DNA of 64,000 nt from Eonycteris spelaea (lineage: Eukaryota; Chordata; Mammalia; Chiroptera; Pteropodidae). The stretch covers positions 62,001-126,000 of the forward strand of contig PUFA01000551.1 in the NCBI GenBank assembly GCA_003508835.1. The letters run 5' to 3'. This document shows, in pieces, positions 48,215-59,815 of this stretch. Each line of letters starts with the position of its first letter. The stretch's first letter is position 1. The notes under the pieces were generated by a model. It did no database searches. It was not told the DNA's origin and saw only the letters and a program-made list of their open reading frames with translations. The translations under genes were made by a program, and so were the position numbers.

Positions 48215-48520
48215 ATAGTATTACTTGGTGGTTCAGAGTTTGGGGTTTAAAATCTAACTACCTGTGTTCAAATTCTATTTCCGCTATTTGGGCTTTTTAA
48301 AAAACTTGTATTAGAGGACCTCACTTTCACCTTTAAACCCCTTCAAGGCTTTTCATTGCACTTTGGTCACACGAGTTCCATAGTTCAAAAAAGGCTCTGT
48401 AGGGTGGGACATGCTCTGCCCACCTCTCCAATCTAGTCTTCTATCAGTGGCATTCTTTCATTCCCAGCACAACCTAAGGTTTTCCTGGCTTCAGGGCCTT
48501 AAACTTTTCATTACAGCTCT
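48215..48520 (+). mobile_element. MIR piece followed by an L2 piece, sense
   Basis: 48215-48300 carries the MIR part 'ggttcagagtttggggtttaaaatctaac..ctgtgttcaaattct'. 48305-48520 carries L2-like 'ccccttcaaggcttttcattgcactttgg', 'tgggacatgctctgcccacctc' and 'ctggcttcagggcctta'. Confidence 0.6.
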
Positions 48521-49099
48521 GTAACTATCAAAGTTAGCAGAGGGGGAGTAAAATGAACTTAATTAGAGAGCCAATAAGCTTCTAATTCTCTTTTTGCCTA
48601 CAGCCAGGGTTTTCTCTGTCAGAGATGTTCTTATGTCTTTGCTTAAATAGAAACTAACACATAAGTCTCCTCTGTTAGAAAGAAAACACGAAGTTCGAAC
48701 TACATATTTTCACTTAACAAAGGATTTGTCTTTTGGATTGTTTTCTTTCACTTCGCTCCCTAAGTTCAAGTTCATGACATCTGAGGTAAGGAAGATAAGG
48801 TCCTCAAATCTGCTTGAAAACAGCATCTTTATCAATCATGAGATACATGTGCAGCTCCTGATGTTTTAATCATTTAAAATGTTTGTGAACTATCATTTTA
48901 GATAATTTCCTGAAGTATCAAAACTATGATTAGTGCAAAAATTAATGGTGTTTCCCAAATCACATCTGATAATGTAAACAGATGAGCAGTAACTTCACAT
49001 TTCTCCCCCCTTTCCTTGGGTCTGAAGATTAAGCTCCATGGAGCTCCTGTGATTTAGGATAAGCCTCCCCAGATGAAAGGCAGACTTTTCACATATTAT

Positions 49100-49400
49100 T
49101 CTTGAACATCCAGCTCTGGCTCATCCTTTAGATCTGAGCTCAAATGCTGTTCCCTCATTACATCTTTCCCAGAGAGCTCCTCTTTTCCCAATCTCTTCAT
49201 TACTGATCTTTTTCCATTGCTTCTCATAACGAGTGGCATTTTATTTTTTTCTCATTTATTGCTTGCCTCCCCCAATTGGAATAGAAGCTCCATGATAGCA
49301 GAGACTGTTTTGTCCAGTCAAATTCTAAAGCCCATGTGCCTAGCACGATGCCTTATATATATCTTAGGCATCTACAAATATTTACCCAAACGAAGGAATT
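49100..49400 (+). mobile_element. LINE L2 3' fragment, sense
   Basis: Contains 'ttagatctgagctcaaatgctgttccctcattacatctttcccagagagc', 'aatagaagctccatgatagcagagactgttttgtc' and 'tgcctagcacgatgcctta', the L2 3' region. Confidence 0.75.
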
Positions 49401-50059
49401 CAACTGCTGAATTGTCTCAGAACCACTATAACTTTAAAAATGCTTCAAAGGTTGATGGTGGAAGAGGACAGCTCCTGAGAGGAAAAGGTCTGTGAATAAC
49501 TGAAGTACAGAAGATCCAAGTTCTTAAAGAGAAAACCAGCATAACACCTACCACACTGAATATCTTTCACTTGCTTGTGTAGTCTAGTATGTCCCCCTCG
49601 AGGCCTCTATTGACAGAACAGATAGGTCACTAAGTTATAATTCCACTTCCTTACCTCCCAAAGATTTCTAAAACCCCTGAAAACTGAAAGAGGAGAAAAG
49701 GGAGATAGAGGAAGGAAGGAGAACAGAGCAGACAGAAGAGTCATTTAGATTCAAGTAGAACTGAATTCCAGAGAGGAAACCTTTGGAAAATGATGTTAGT
49801 GGTAATCAGAAGGAAAAATATTTAGAGAGGGTTAAAGCAGGAGGTGGAAACAAAGAGGAGAAAGGGACAAAGTTTCAAGAAGAAGAAGAAAAGGAAACAT
49901 TTTTTTCTTTTTGCCGATAAAGACATCTCCTACATGTACAAAAAACAAAAAGTCCTAAATATAACTAATCTAGCCACAATTCAAGTATACAGAATTATCA
50001 AGTCCCAGTCTCCATATATACTAAATTAGATTGTGGGTAAAGAAATGATGCTCCCTATG

Positions 50060-50235
50060 GAAAGGCACAAGAACTATAAACACTATTTCAGTTTGGGAAG
50101 ATGAAAAAGTTCTGTCATTGGATGGTGGTTGCACAATAATGTTCTGTTTCTATTGCAAGAAAATGCCACATAACTGTATACTTAAAAATGGTTAAAATAG
50201 TTCTGTTTTATACAATGTACTCTATGGCATTTACT
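50060..50235 (+). mobile_element. Old L1 3' end, sense
   Basis: Contains 'gggaagatgaaaaagttctgtcattggatggtggttgcacaata' and 'ataactgtatacttaaaaatggttaaaatag', the conserved end of the older L1M 3' UTR. Confidence 0.7.
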
Positions 50236-51009
50236 CATCTATTCCTATCCTTGTGAATTTTTACTTCCTTAAACCACATATATTTGAGAAATTTTTCCAA
50301 GATAATATTTTGCTTCTACAATTATATCAGGTGCCTGTTCCTTTTGAATTTTCTTTTCCATGTTTTCAAGCATCAGTCATTCCTGGAGCACACACTACAG
50401 GTAAAATGTCTATCAATACTAACCAAGAGGCCATCTTTGCACGCAAAGGAATATGGACAGCAACCCCTGTGCTACCTGCCACCTTCTGTAACAGAGAGCT
50501 TGCTCCTGTGGGGTAGATTCTAGGAAAATGTTTGGTGTCATCACCCCTCTCCTCATTCTATAAAAAGATAAAGTGGATGGAATAAGGCTTCTAGGGCTGT
50601 CTGGATTTTCTCCTTTAGGACCAAAATTCCTAAGTCCCCAAACCAAAATCAGAAAGAAAAGGAAATTCTATATTTCAACACACACCTTCAATTTGATAAA
50701 ATTAAGTTCTCTTTTCCTCTACCATTCTGTCACACTCTTTTTCGAAAAATGCACACTGGACCTTTGTCGAATCAGGCTTTTCCAGAGACAATAATTATTG
50801 AGAAAAGGGAGTAAGCCAGATAATAATGAACATTTCCACTGATGGCTGGGTAACCGCCAAGAGATCTTCCAATAAACAGGTGAAAATCAGAAAGATGCAA
50901 AACCATGGTTCAAATGGGCAATAGCCCAAGATGTCTATATAAACAATAATCCTATAAAATAACTAGCTAGATAATTCACTATTCTGACTAAATAGTTATA
51001 AACTTGTGA

Positions 51010-51450
51010 ACACCTATAAAGCACTTACTATTCAACCTGCTTTCACTTATTAACGCATTTAATCCTCACAACTTAATGATGTAGTACTATTCTAATTCCA
51101 TTCTATAGATGATGAAACTGAGACATCAGAGAGGTTAAGCAACTTGCCCAAGGTCACACAGCTATACTAAATATTCAATCATCAGATGTTTTTGTCAATA
51201 AAATAATTTATAAATGCAAAGGCATAATATTCCCTATGCTTTTTAGCACCTGTTATGAGTGAAGCATCAATCTGGGTAATTCATATACATTATTGCCAGT
51301 GCCTCAACAACCCTAAGGTGGTATTATTACCCCCAGTTAACAGGTGAACTTAAATAGCTTACCTAAGGTCATCACTAGTAAATGACAGCACCTAGATAAA
51401 ACCAGGGCTTTGATTCCAAAGCTCATGCTCCTTCTGCTCGACCATACTGA
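51010..51450 (-). mobile_element. Two MIR SINEs, antisense, side by side
   Basis: First (51010-51175): 'cttattaacgcatttaatcctcacaac', 'tagatgatgaaactgagacatcagagaggttaagcaacttgccc'. Second (51235-51450): 'gcctcaacaaccctaagg', 'cagttaacaggtgaac', 'ggtcatcactagtaaatg' and 'ctcatgctccttctgctcgacc'. An AT-rich spacer separates them. Confidence 0.8.
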
Positions 51451-51499
51451 TTTTCACCAAACATGAAGCAGTAACTATACATGTTCACAATGCAAATGA

Positions 51500-51645
51500 T
51501 CAACATGGTTAGTGTTAGGCAATTGTTGTTAAACTTCAATGTACATGAGAATCATCTAAGAAGATGGTTTAAAATGCAGACCCTCAGGTCCTTCCTCCAG
51601 ATTCTTAACTATTAGTTCTGGTATAGGCCATAGGAGCCTGTATGT
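51500..51645. mobile_element. hAT-Charlie-type (MER20-like) fragment
   Basis: Similar to the pair at 4905-5310: 'taaacttcaatgtacatgagaatcatctaag', 'ttaaaatgcagaccctcagg' and 'attcttaactattagttctggtatagg'. Confidence 0.6.
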
Positions 51646-51669
51646 ATGTACATATGGTTTTTTTATTTG

Positions 51670-52830
51670 TTTGTTTGATTTTTTAGTTTGAAATCATTTT
51701 AGACTTACAGAAAAGTTGCAAAGAATCCAGAGAGTTCCAGGACTCTTCACTGAGCTTCCCCTTGTGTTAAGATCTTACATAATTACTGATCATTTATCAA
51801 AATAAAGAAATTAACTTTGGTATAATACTATTAACTAAACAGTAGAATTTACTTTGATTTCATCAGTGTTTCCACCAATGTCCTTTTTCTGTTCCAAAAT
51901 CCTGTCGAGGATCCTACATTACATTGAATTGTCATCTCTCCTTAATCTCCTCCATTCTATGACAATTCCTCAGTCATTCTTTGGCTTTTTATGCTTGACA
52001 TCTTTCAAGAATATTGATCATTTATTTCGTACAAAGTCCCACAATATGGATGTCTGCTATTTTCTCATGATTAGATTGAGATTATGCATTTTTGGGAAGA
52101 ATACCACAGAAGAGAAGTGCCATTCTCAGTGTGCCATATCTGGGCATACATGATGTTGAATATGTATTACTAGTAATGTGAACCTTGATCACTTAGCAAA
52201 GGTGCCATCTGCCAATTTTCTCCACAGTTAACTTGTTATTTTCCCCTTTGTATTTACCAAATATTTTGTAGGAGACACTTTGAAACCATACAAATATTCT
52301 GTTTCTTGTTAAACTGTCATCCCCTAATTTGGGCATTCACTGGTAGATCTTACCCAGGGTAATTAGCACTGGGGTGTTCTAATGATGATTTTCTATTTCC
52401 TTCATTCTTTTTACATGTATTAATTGGAATTCTTCTACATGGAAGAATTTAATTTCTCCTCATTCATTTATTTATTGTTATTTATATCTCTATGTATTTG
52501 TAGAAAATTATTTTAGTGGGAGAATTATAATTTAATACTGTCATGTATTTTGTTGCTTTACTTTCTGGCATTACAAGACACTCCAGGCTCACCCTGTGTT
52601 CTCCTTACTTTCAGCCCTGTAATCAAACAGTTCTCCAAGGAGTCCTGGTTTCTTTTATTGGAGTATGAAACTTGGAAACCAAGATCTGTATGCTAAGTGT
52701 GCTCATTGCTACTGGCGTGTCATTGCTTCTAGCCTCTCTCAGTGGACACAGCTAGGAGATTTATGTATGTATACTAACCAAGATATATAATATCTATAGT
52801 TATCTGCCTACCTATTTATTTTTAAAAAAC
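51670..52830 (-). mobile_element. Old L1M-type LINE-1, antisense, about 1.1 kb
   Basis: Same order of blocks as the element at 45-2215. It starts 'gtttgaaatcattttagacttacagaaaagttgc', includes 'cctcagtcattctttggc', 'atgattagattgagattatgc', 'tgtaggagacactttgaaacc' and 'cttggaaaccaagatctgtatgct', and ends near 52830. No inserted element breaks this copy. Confidence 0.7.
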
Positions 52831-52863
52831 ATGAGTCCACATTGATACCTGATTTTAGAAGCC

Positions 52864-52900
52864 TGTGTGTGTGTGTGTGTGTGTGTATGTGTGTGTGTAT
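52864..52900. repeat. (GT)n microsatellite
   Basis: About 17 GT units with one TATG interruption. Confidence 0.93.
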
Positions 52901-52904
52901 CTTT

Positions 52905-53590
52905 GAGAAATAATTTGTGAAAGGGAAAGAATTTTAAGCTTAGATTATTAAGGTATTGGGCTGAGTTTTGAACTATTGGGTATAACTTAAATTTAGAGTG
53001 AGGATGAAGGTGAGAGAGTGGAGAAGCCAGGGTATGGTCCTCAAGCAACAGTATGAAGGAGGGTCATGTGCACAACATCTTGGGAGAATGGCCTGGCTGG
53101 AATGGCAAATCATGATTTGGAATAATGCCAACAAATTAACATGTGAACTCAGTCAGAATGCCAAAGGCCTGAGGAGTTTGGACTTGAACCTACAACTAAC
53201 AGGGACTCTGGGTAGGTTTTGAGCTGAGAATTCACATGATAAGAGTATCACTCAAAATCCAAAAATCCAGGAATGGCATACAGAAGCAAAGAGACACAGA
53301 TTGAAGGAAACAAGGAAACAAGGTCAGTACAATCATCCCTTTCTCTATTAACATTGCCATCTTTATTTTTGTGCTTATGTAACTACATCCAGACCCCGAA
53401 CACCTGGTCAGAAAAAGAGGCCTGTACTTTCATGTCTCTACAATTCTGGCATGCCTGTATGTCCTCATAAATGTGAACAGATAGCTTCCATACATCATGA
53501 AAAGCTTTGACGTTTTTGTTCTTTTCTCTCTTTCTTACTGATTTGCCATTTAAAAGAATGTTCAAATTACACAATACATAAATTTATGGT
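52905..53590. other. No confident feature
   Basis: No repeat, exon or RNA gene recognised. Short open frames only. Confidence 0.4.
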
Positions 53591-53599
53591 GGTGTATTA

Positions 53600-54180
53600 T
53601 AAAGTATACAGACAAGTCAGAAATCTAGAGCGAGAAATGCAAGTTGCTTTTTCCCTCTTGTCCCCACTATACCACCACTCCGTGCTCCCACAACCATCTC
53701 TCTTCTTTTTAGAATTCATATTAACAGTTCAGTGAATATCACCCAGACTGTTTTGTGCATTTTTTACGTGTGTGATCTTTGTATGGCCAGAAATTCAGGT
53801 CTCAATTCTACTATTACCTCCTCAGAAAGCCTCATTCCCCATCATTCTCTAGACTCTTCTTTTTTTCCCTCAATTCTATTACTACCTCAAATTAACTTAC
53901 AATGTACTTTTTGGGGAGTCATTCTTCCCTTACTTAGATGCAAGCTCCATGAGAGCAGAAAATTTGGATATCTTGTTCACAAGCATATTTCCAGGGCCAG
54001 TCATACAGGGGCTTAATAAATATTGTCGATGAATGGCTGTGCACATAAACGCTTAAATGCTGTGTATATACAGAGATACGCACAAACATATGCACTTTTG
54101 GATTTTTAAAGATACTGTTGGAATCATACTATACATACTTTCTAATTGTCTACTTGGGATAGTTCCCTTTTGTTTTGGAT
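53600..54180. mobile_element. Old L1M-like pieces around an L2 3' fragment
   Basis: 53600-53790 and 54050-54180 resemble antisense L1M ('cccccataacc'-type and 'tttggatttttaaagatactgttggaatcatac' blocks). 53800-54040 resembles sense L2 ('gatgcaagctccatgagagcag', 'tcttgttcacaagcatatttccagggcc', 'gcttaataaatattgtcgatgaatgg'). The relative ages are unclear. Confidence 0.5.
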
Positions 54181-54371
54181 GTGTAGAGAACAAAGAACTT
54201 TCTGTTCAATGCTGTATATTCTCAAACATCCTCTGCTAATAGTTTAAGATGAGGAGAGGATTATGAACACCTGGCAGGTAATGAACAGAGACAGTGCTTT
54301 TTTCTTACTTAAAAAAAAATGCATTGTACAAAAATAAATATTCATTCTTCTTTTAATGGAATAGGTAGATG

Positions 54372-54500
54372 TTTTTTTTTTTTCTTTTCTTTTCTTTTTT
54401 CAATTACAGTTGACATCCAATACTATGTTAGTTCCAAGTATACAGCATAGTGGTAAAACATTTGTATAATTTACAAAGTGATCCCCTCAATAATAAATAT
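54372..54500 (-). mobile_element. Very short LINE-1 3' end, antisense
   Basis: A T-rich run (reversed poly(A) tail) is followed by 'caattacagttgacatcc', 'ttagttccaagtatacagcatagtgg' and 'ataatttacaaagtgatccc', then the element stops. About 110 bp of 3' UTR, same subfamily type as 30545 and 61370. Confidence 0.82.
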
Positions 54501-54509
54501 CAATTCTTG

Positions 54510-55410
54510 ATTAAATAGTTATCTACCATTTTAACTATTCTGAGATTTTAAGATTGTTAAGTTACTAGGTTAAAATAGAACAAGAGAAAATTCATGTATC
54601 AATTTTTATTTTTGCTTCTATTGTGCCCCCTTGTGGAATTATATATAACTTACATATTCATTTTTGTGATGTTTTTAAAAAGAGCAGTGTACCAACATAA
54701 CGGCTACGTTTATATGTGTGCCTATAAACAAAGTAGACTCTTATAATCAGTTTAATTTTTGATCTCCAAGCAAAATAGATTCAGATTGTCTCTGAGTTGG
54801 GCAAATCAGTGATGGCTTTGTTTAAGATGATTCTCCTAAAATTCTGGTCTTTAATTTCATCATCTCAGTTGTGTGGCCAACACTTATATCTATATACAGA
54901 TTTTCCACAGGCCTTGTTTTACCGAAGGTATTGGTTTCTCTGGCACATTCTGAGATAATAGCCATCTCAGACCTTCATCAGCTTCCATCCCTTTTGGCTT
55001 GCTTCTTCCTGTTACCAGGTGCTGTAACCCCAGCCAGCAAGTATACACTATCTTTTCTTGTTGGCTACAGGCATCCTCTCAGCCATGGCAATTGTCATTT
55101 AAAGCAGAGTCTGCTTTCTCAGTCAGATAGTGCTGCCCCAGGGGATGTGTTCTCTGCTAGGGAGTTGCTGAAAACAAGAATATTGGGTCACAAGAAACTG
55201 TGGATCATGGTTCAAATTGAATTGGTTTTCAAAGAATGTTTTCCTTTTCTTTTTATTTGATGATCAAATCCAACAATCATTTACTAAGTATATACTGAGT
55301 CAAGGCTGGACAATTTTATAAGTGTTATATCTTCAAATCCTCTCCATTACCTTTTGAAGAACTTGTTAAAGTCCTTTTTATGAGTCTACTCATCCATGCT
55401 TTCATGCTTA
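54510..55410. other. No confident feature
   Basis: Unrecognised sequence. The 129-codon plus-strand frame at 54871-55260 shows no motif I know. No splice-flanked conserved exon is visible. Confidence 0.4.
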
Positions 55411-55414
55411 TATT

Positions 55415-55705
55415 TGCTTTCTGTTACTATGTGCCTGGCAGTATTCTGGGTGTTGGAGATCAAAGATCTTTCCCTTGGTAAGGCTTACATGCTAGTGAGA
55501 GAAGCCAAAAATAAAATAAATAAGTAAATTATGTAGTATTCTAACTAAAGATAGTAGGAGAGGGGAGAAATAAAGCAAGGGAGGGAAACAATTTTATTTA
55601 TTTATTTTCCATTTTTTATTTTATTTTATTTTTCAATTACAACTGACATTCAATATTATTTTAAATTAGTTTAAGATGTACAACATAATGGTTAGATCTA
55701 GGAGG
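55415..55705 (-). mobile_element. L2 fragment and a very short L1 3' end, both antisense
   Basis: 55415-55560 is reversed L2 ('tatgtgcctggcagtattctgggtgttggagatc', 'ggcttacatgctagtgagag'). 55590-55697 is a T-rich tail plus 'caattacaactgacattcaatattattttaaattagtttaagatgtac', about 60-70 bp of L1 3' UTR. Confidence 0.7.
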
Positions 55706-55949
55706 AGAATAATTTAAATACAACAGCCTCACTAAACAAGTGAATCTGAACTATGACATATGTATTATTTGTACTATTTTTATACCCGTTCGACAATCGA
55801 AGAATGGGAGCTTCAGAGGACTCTTCCCAAGGAGGTATTTTGGAACACTTGGGGGAATGTTTTCTATAAGCACAGGAGAAAACTCTGTAACTTACAAACT
55901 GCAAGTAGGGCAAGTAGGGCTGAATGACTCAACTGTAAGAGAAAACTGA

Positions 55950-56110
55950 GCTCTAATCAGGTCTCTAAGATTTACCTTAGGAGAATTATTTAACTTTCCT
56001 AAACTTCAGTTTCCTCATTTCTGAAAAGGATATAAATCAGTATATTACACAAAGAGTTGTGAAGAGTTAATGAAACCATAAACCTAAAGATCCTAGCATG
56101 TGTTAAGGGT
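55950..56110 (+). mobile_element. MIR SINE fragment, sense
   Basis: Contains 'aacttcagtttcctcatttctgaaaaggatat' and 'gttgtgaagagttaatgaaacc'. Confidence 0.7.
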
Positions 56111-56429
56111 TGCAGACATTGTTTAGTCTTTGGCCACCTACCACTTCTTTCAGAGATATGTCTTGAAGACATATTTTAAAGCCTCAACTGTACCTCAAAG
56201 TAAGAAATACATTTATATCACAGTTCTAGTACAGGCATACATAAATAATATAAATTAGAAACAAATTTTCAAAAAATAATAATTTGTCCTACTATAGCAA
56301 TGCACTAATTGATTTCAAGAGTCAGTGGTTGGTAACTTTCCATAATTTGAGAAATGTATGGGTCAAACAGTAAAATAAGTATATATAAATAGACAGACAA
56401 ATAGACATTTGGACAAATTAGAAAATCCC

Positions 56430-56524
56430 TCCCAACAGAGGCTCATGGACATGGACAATAGACTAGTGGTTACTAGAGGGTAGGGTAAAAGGGGTCAAAT
56501 ATGTGGTGACAGAAAGAACTAAAT

Positions 56525-56557
<33 letters not shown>

Positions 56558-56636
56558 CAGATATATCTTACTGTTAAAATGTACAGCTGAAACTTACTGA
56601 ATTTTGTTAACCAATGTCACCATAAAAATAAATGGA

Positions 56637-56640
<4 letters not shown>
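56430..56640 (+). mobile_element. LINE-1 3' end, sense (third 3' UTR type)
   Basis: Carries 'atggacatggacaatagactagtggttactagagggtagg' and ends with 'ctgaaacttactgaattttgttaaccaatgtcaccataaa', an L1 3' UTR type distinct from the others here. (GATA)n at 56525-56557 lies inside it and a (GAAA)n expansion follows it. Confidence 0.7.
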
Positions 56641-56668
<28 letters not shown>

Positions 56669-56684
56669 AAAGAAAGAAAGAAAG

Positions 56685-56718
<34 letters not shown>

Positions 56719-56793
56719 AAGAGATAAAGAAAGAAAGAGAGAAAGAGAGAAAGAAAGAATAAAAAGTAAAGAAAAGAAAAGAAAAGAAAAAGC
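56636..56793. repeat. (GAAA)n polypurine microsatellite grown from an L1 tail
   Basis: About 150 bp of GAAA/AAAG units with GA interruptions, directly after the L1 3' end. All purine on the plus strand except for a few bases. Confidence 0.95.
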
Positions 56794-57204
56794 ATGGGTT
56801 CCAAAAGTTCCATTACCAAAAGTCTCTAGGAAAGATCACATTTTGTCATTATGTAGCTTACGGGCATTGCTCTAGAAGTTCTTTCCAAATTCTATGTCTC
56901 AATTCAGAATCTCTAACTGAAATTACTAATGGACATAGTGCAGATAATAAGTATCTATATAATCCTGGGAATATGTAGAAATAGTATAGAGATAAGGAAA
57001 AAGTATACCAAATCCATGCTATTAATTCTTTTCCATTAGGTTTCTGGAAAATTTTTTGAAATTCTTACTGTGATTTTTTTTTTTTTGGTATATTATTTGT
57101 TACTTAAGGCATCTGAATACTTAAGGGACAATGTATTAGAGAATCTGGAAAAAAATTTAAAAGGATTTTCTTATTAACATGATTGTTTTAAAATGAATAA
57201 AAAC

Positions 57205-59815
57205 ATTGAATGTTAAAAAAAAAAAATAACAGGAGATCATTGGAAACATGGCAAAATGAGAGATGTCCCCAGATCTCTCCCCTTGAAAACAACAATAAGC
57301 TGAACATCTAAAACTCAACAAAAAACACCAAAAGTGCACACCAGGACGTCCGAGTGTGGATCTGCTCATAAGAGCTACCACAGGTCAGACCCCTGGTTTC
57401 GGGCAGTGGACTGGGAGAATTAAAGGAGCTGCCTCTGACAGCTGCCAGAGCTCCCTACAGGAGGAGAGGAGGTAAGAAGGAGTGGCAAATTCAGGTGGCA
57501 AGTTCCCTGAACAGCCCTGCCTGGGAAAGTTATGAGCTACCGTGGCCAGCTGGCAGCAGGGCCCAATCATCAGGGCAGAAAGCAGAGAAGCGGCTGGCAG
57601 AGAAACAGTTGATTTTTACCCACTGCGGTTGCAAAACTGAGGTTGAGCAGCAGCCCCCATGCCCAACCCACGAGGGCCCCTCCCCCAATACCAAACACTG
57701 TGGAGCACCAGGGAAATCTGAGCAAATGTTACCCAAACTGTTGCTAACACTGAAAGGAACTGAAACTGAAGGTAGCGAGCATGATTAAATATCTATCAGA
57801 AAATAAAAAGGCGTTTTTAAAGCTTTATATAAAGCAGGGATCCAAGAGGCTTAGACGCCCCCTACTGGAAATCAAAAGAAAAGCACCTTCTTTGCAGCAG
57901 GCTAAAGAGACCTTTATATAATAAATCTTTCTAGAAAAAAGCAAAATACATTTCCATTAATGCCCAGGCAAAGAAATAGTCCATTAAACATTATAAACAA
58001 CCAAGGTGAGAGGGTCTCAGAAAGAAGAGAAAAATCTCCAGAAAACAAGTTTACAGACATAGAAATATACAACTTAAATGACAGAGAATTCAGATGTACT
58101 TCTGAGAAAACTCAGTGAGTTCGAAATGAGTCATGTCAACAATTTCAGGAACTGAAAAAACAACTAGATTGACCAGAGCAAGAAGACTGAAACCCTCAAA
58201 AAGAAGAATAGATCTTCTGGAGATAAAAAACATACTGCAAAAGTTGAAAAATTAAATAGCAAGCTTGGGAAATAGAGTCAACCAATGGAGGAAAGGATCA
58301 GTGATAGCGAAGACAGAAATCTAGAAATAAATCAGAAGGAAGAAGAGAGAAACCAAAGAATTAAAAATAATGAAAGAGAAATTCAAGAAGTAGCTGATAC
58401 CATTGAGAGGAAATATAACAATAATTGGCACGCTTGAAGGAGAGGAAAAGGAGCAGGGACTAGAAACATTTTCAGACAAATAGCTGATGAGAATGCCCTA
58501 AATCTAAGGAATGAGATGGATTTTGGAATTCAAGAAGTCAACAAGAACACCCGATTATCTCAACACAAAAAGGCCTTCACCAAGACACATTATATTAAAA
58601 TTATCAAAAATCAATGACAAAGACAGAATTCTTAGGACAGTCAGGAAGAAAAAAATGGTAACTTATAAAGGGAAACCCATTAGATTATCTTCAGCTATGG
58701 CAAGTGCCATCCTGCATGCCTGATCTCGTAACATGCCTGATCTTGTCTGATCTTGGAAGCTAAGCAGGGTCAGGCCTGGTTAGTGCTTGGATGGGAGGAC
58801 ACCAAGGAATACCAGGTGCTGTAGGAGTGAAAAAAAAAAAAGAGCTAGATTATTCTCGGGCTTCTCAGCACAAACCTTACAAGCCAGAAAGGAATGGAAT
58901 CAAATATTTAAACTATTAAGTGAAAGGAAACTACCAGCCTAGAATAATGTATCCAGCTAAGCTCTCCTTTAGAGATAAAAAAAGAAATTAAGACTTTTCC
59001 AGACATACACAAATTGAGAAATTCTCCACTACGAGGCTTACACTACAGGAAATACTGAAAGGGTCAGCTCACCTAAAACAAAATGCCAAAAAAAAAAAAA
59101 ACAAACCAAAAACAAAAAAACCACAAACCATAATTAGGAATAACGTGACTATCAGGCAAATAGAAGCAGAGAAATACAACCCTTACTAAGAACAGGGCAT
59201 TATAAGCTTAAACAATAAGATGAGGATTGTTATAACAAGATACTAATGAATGTTCAGTATACATAGTGACAAATTGAGATAACATTGACTGAAAAGGGAA
59301 TGATTCAAAGATCCAAATACACAAAGGGGAATGGAGATAAGGAATGCACAGAGGAAAACGGAGACTGTATGTATATAACTATCCTTTACATATTCGTAAT
59401 GATAACCACATGCCAAAGATTCAGATCCAAAGTATATAACATAAAACAAGAACCAGAGGGAAAGCCCACAAAAGCCAACCAAAATAAAGAAAACAGAAAC
59501 ATAAGGACAGGGAAGCAATGGAAACACTGAGCTGCCAAAAAGCAAAAGATTAAAATGGCTATTAGAAGACCTCGTATTTCAATAATCAACCTAAATGCAA
59601 ATGGATTGAACTCAACAATAAAAGACAAAGAGTTACAGAATGGATCCAAAGCAAAACTCAATCATGTGCTGCCTCCAGGAGACATACATGCTCCAAAGAC
59701 AAACAGACTCAAAGTGAAAGGGTGAAAAATGATATTTCAAGCAAATGGCATTCAGAGCAGAGGGAGTTGTGTGTACTAATATCAGATGAATAGACTTCAA
59801 AGTCTATTTGCAAAG
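57205..59815 (+). mobile_element. LINE-1, sense, 5' half only
   Basis: The 5' region starts near 'ggagatcattggaaacatggc' after an A-run. ORF1 pieces lie at about 58060-59060 (coiled-coil, then 'RPSPRHIILKLSKINDKDRIL' near 58590). The endonuclease start of ORF2 lies at about 59550-59790. Reverse transcriptase, 3' UTR and tail are absent; sequence leaves L1 at about 59815. A 5S rRNA-derived insertion interrupts ORF1 at 58694-58845. Confidence 0.82.
58681..58857 (+). pseudogene. 5S rRNA-derived retroposed copy with internal duplication and poly(A) tail
   Basis: From 58694 ('gctatggc') to 58830 the sequence follows 5S rRNA from its 5' end to 'gtgctgtagg', then a run of 12 A (58830-58841). Box A ('aagctaagcagggtc'), the intermediate element and box C ('tggatgggagga') of the internal RNA polymerase III promoter are recognisable. 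A 17-base unit (CATGCCTGATCTCGTAA) is tandemly repeated at 58715-58731 and 58732-58746. TAGATTAT at 58681 and 58846 looks like the target duplication. It is a 5S pseudogene or a member of a 5S-derived SINE family, as known in fruit bats; not a functional 5S gene. Confidence 0.88.

Noticed and set aside
47989..48300. 103-codon plus-strand frame starting MGKAAHNSYLC
   Set aside because: No recognised similarity and it ends in MIR sequence; open length is near chance.
54871..55260. 129-codon plus-strand frame
   Set aside because: No motif, signal peptide or splice-flanked exon structure recognised; could be an unknown LTR remnant.
58694..58845. Functional 5S rRNA gene
   Set aside because: It has a 17-bp duplication, several substitutions, a poly(A) run instead of a T-run terminator, and target-site duplications in an L1.
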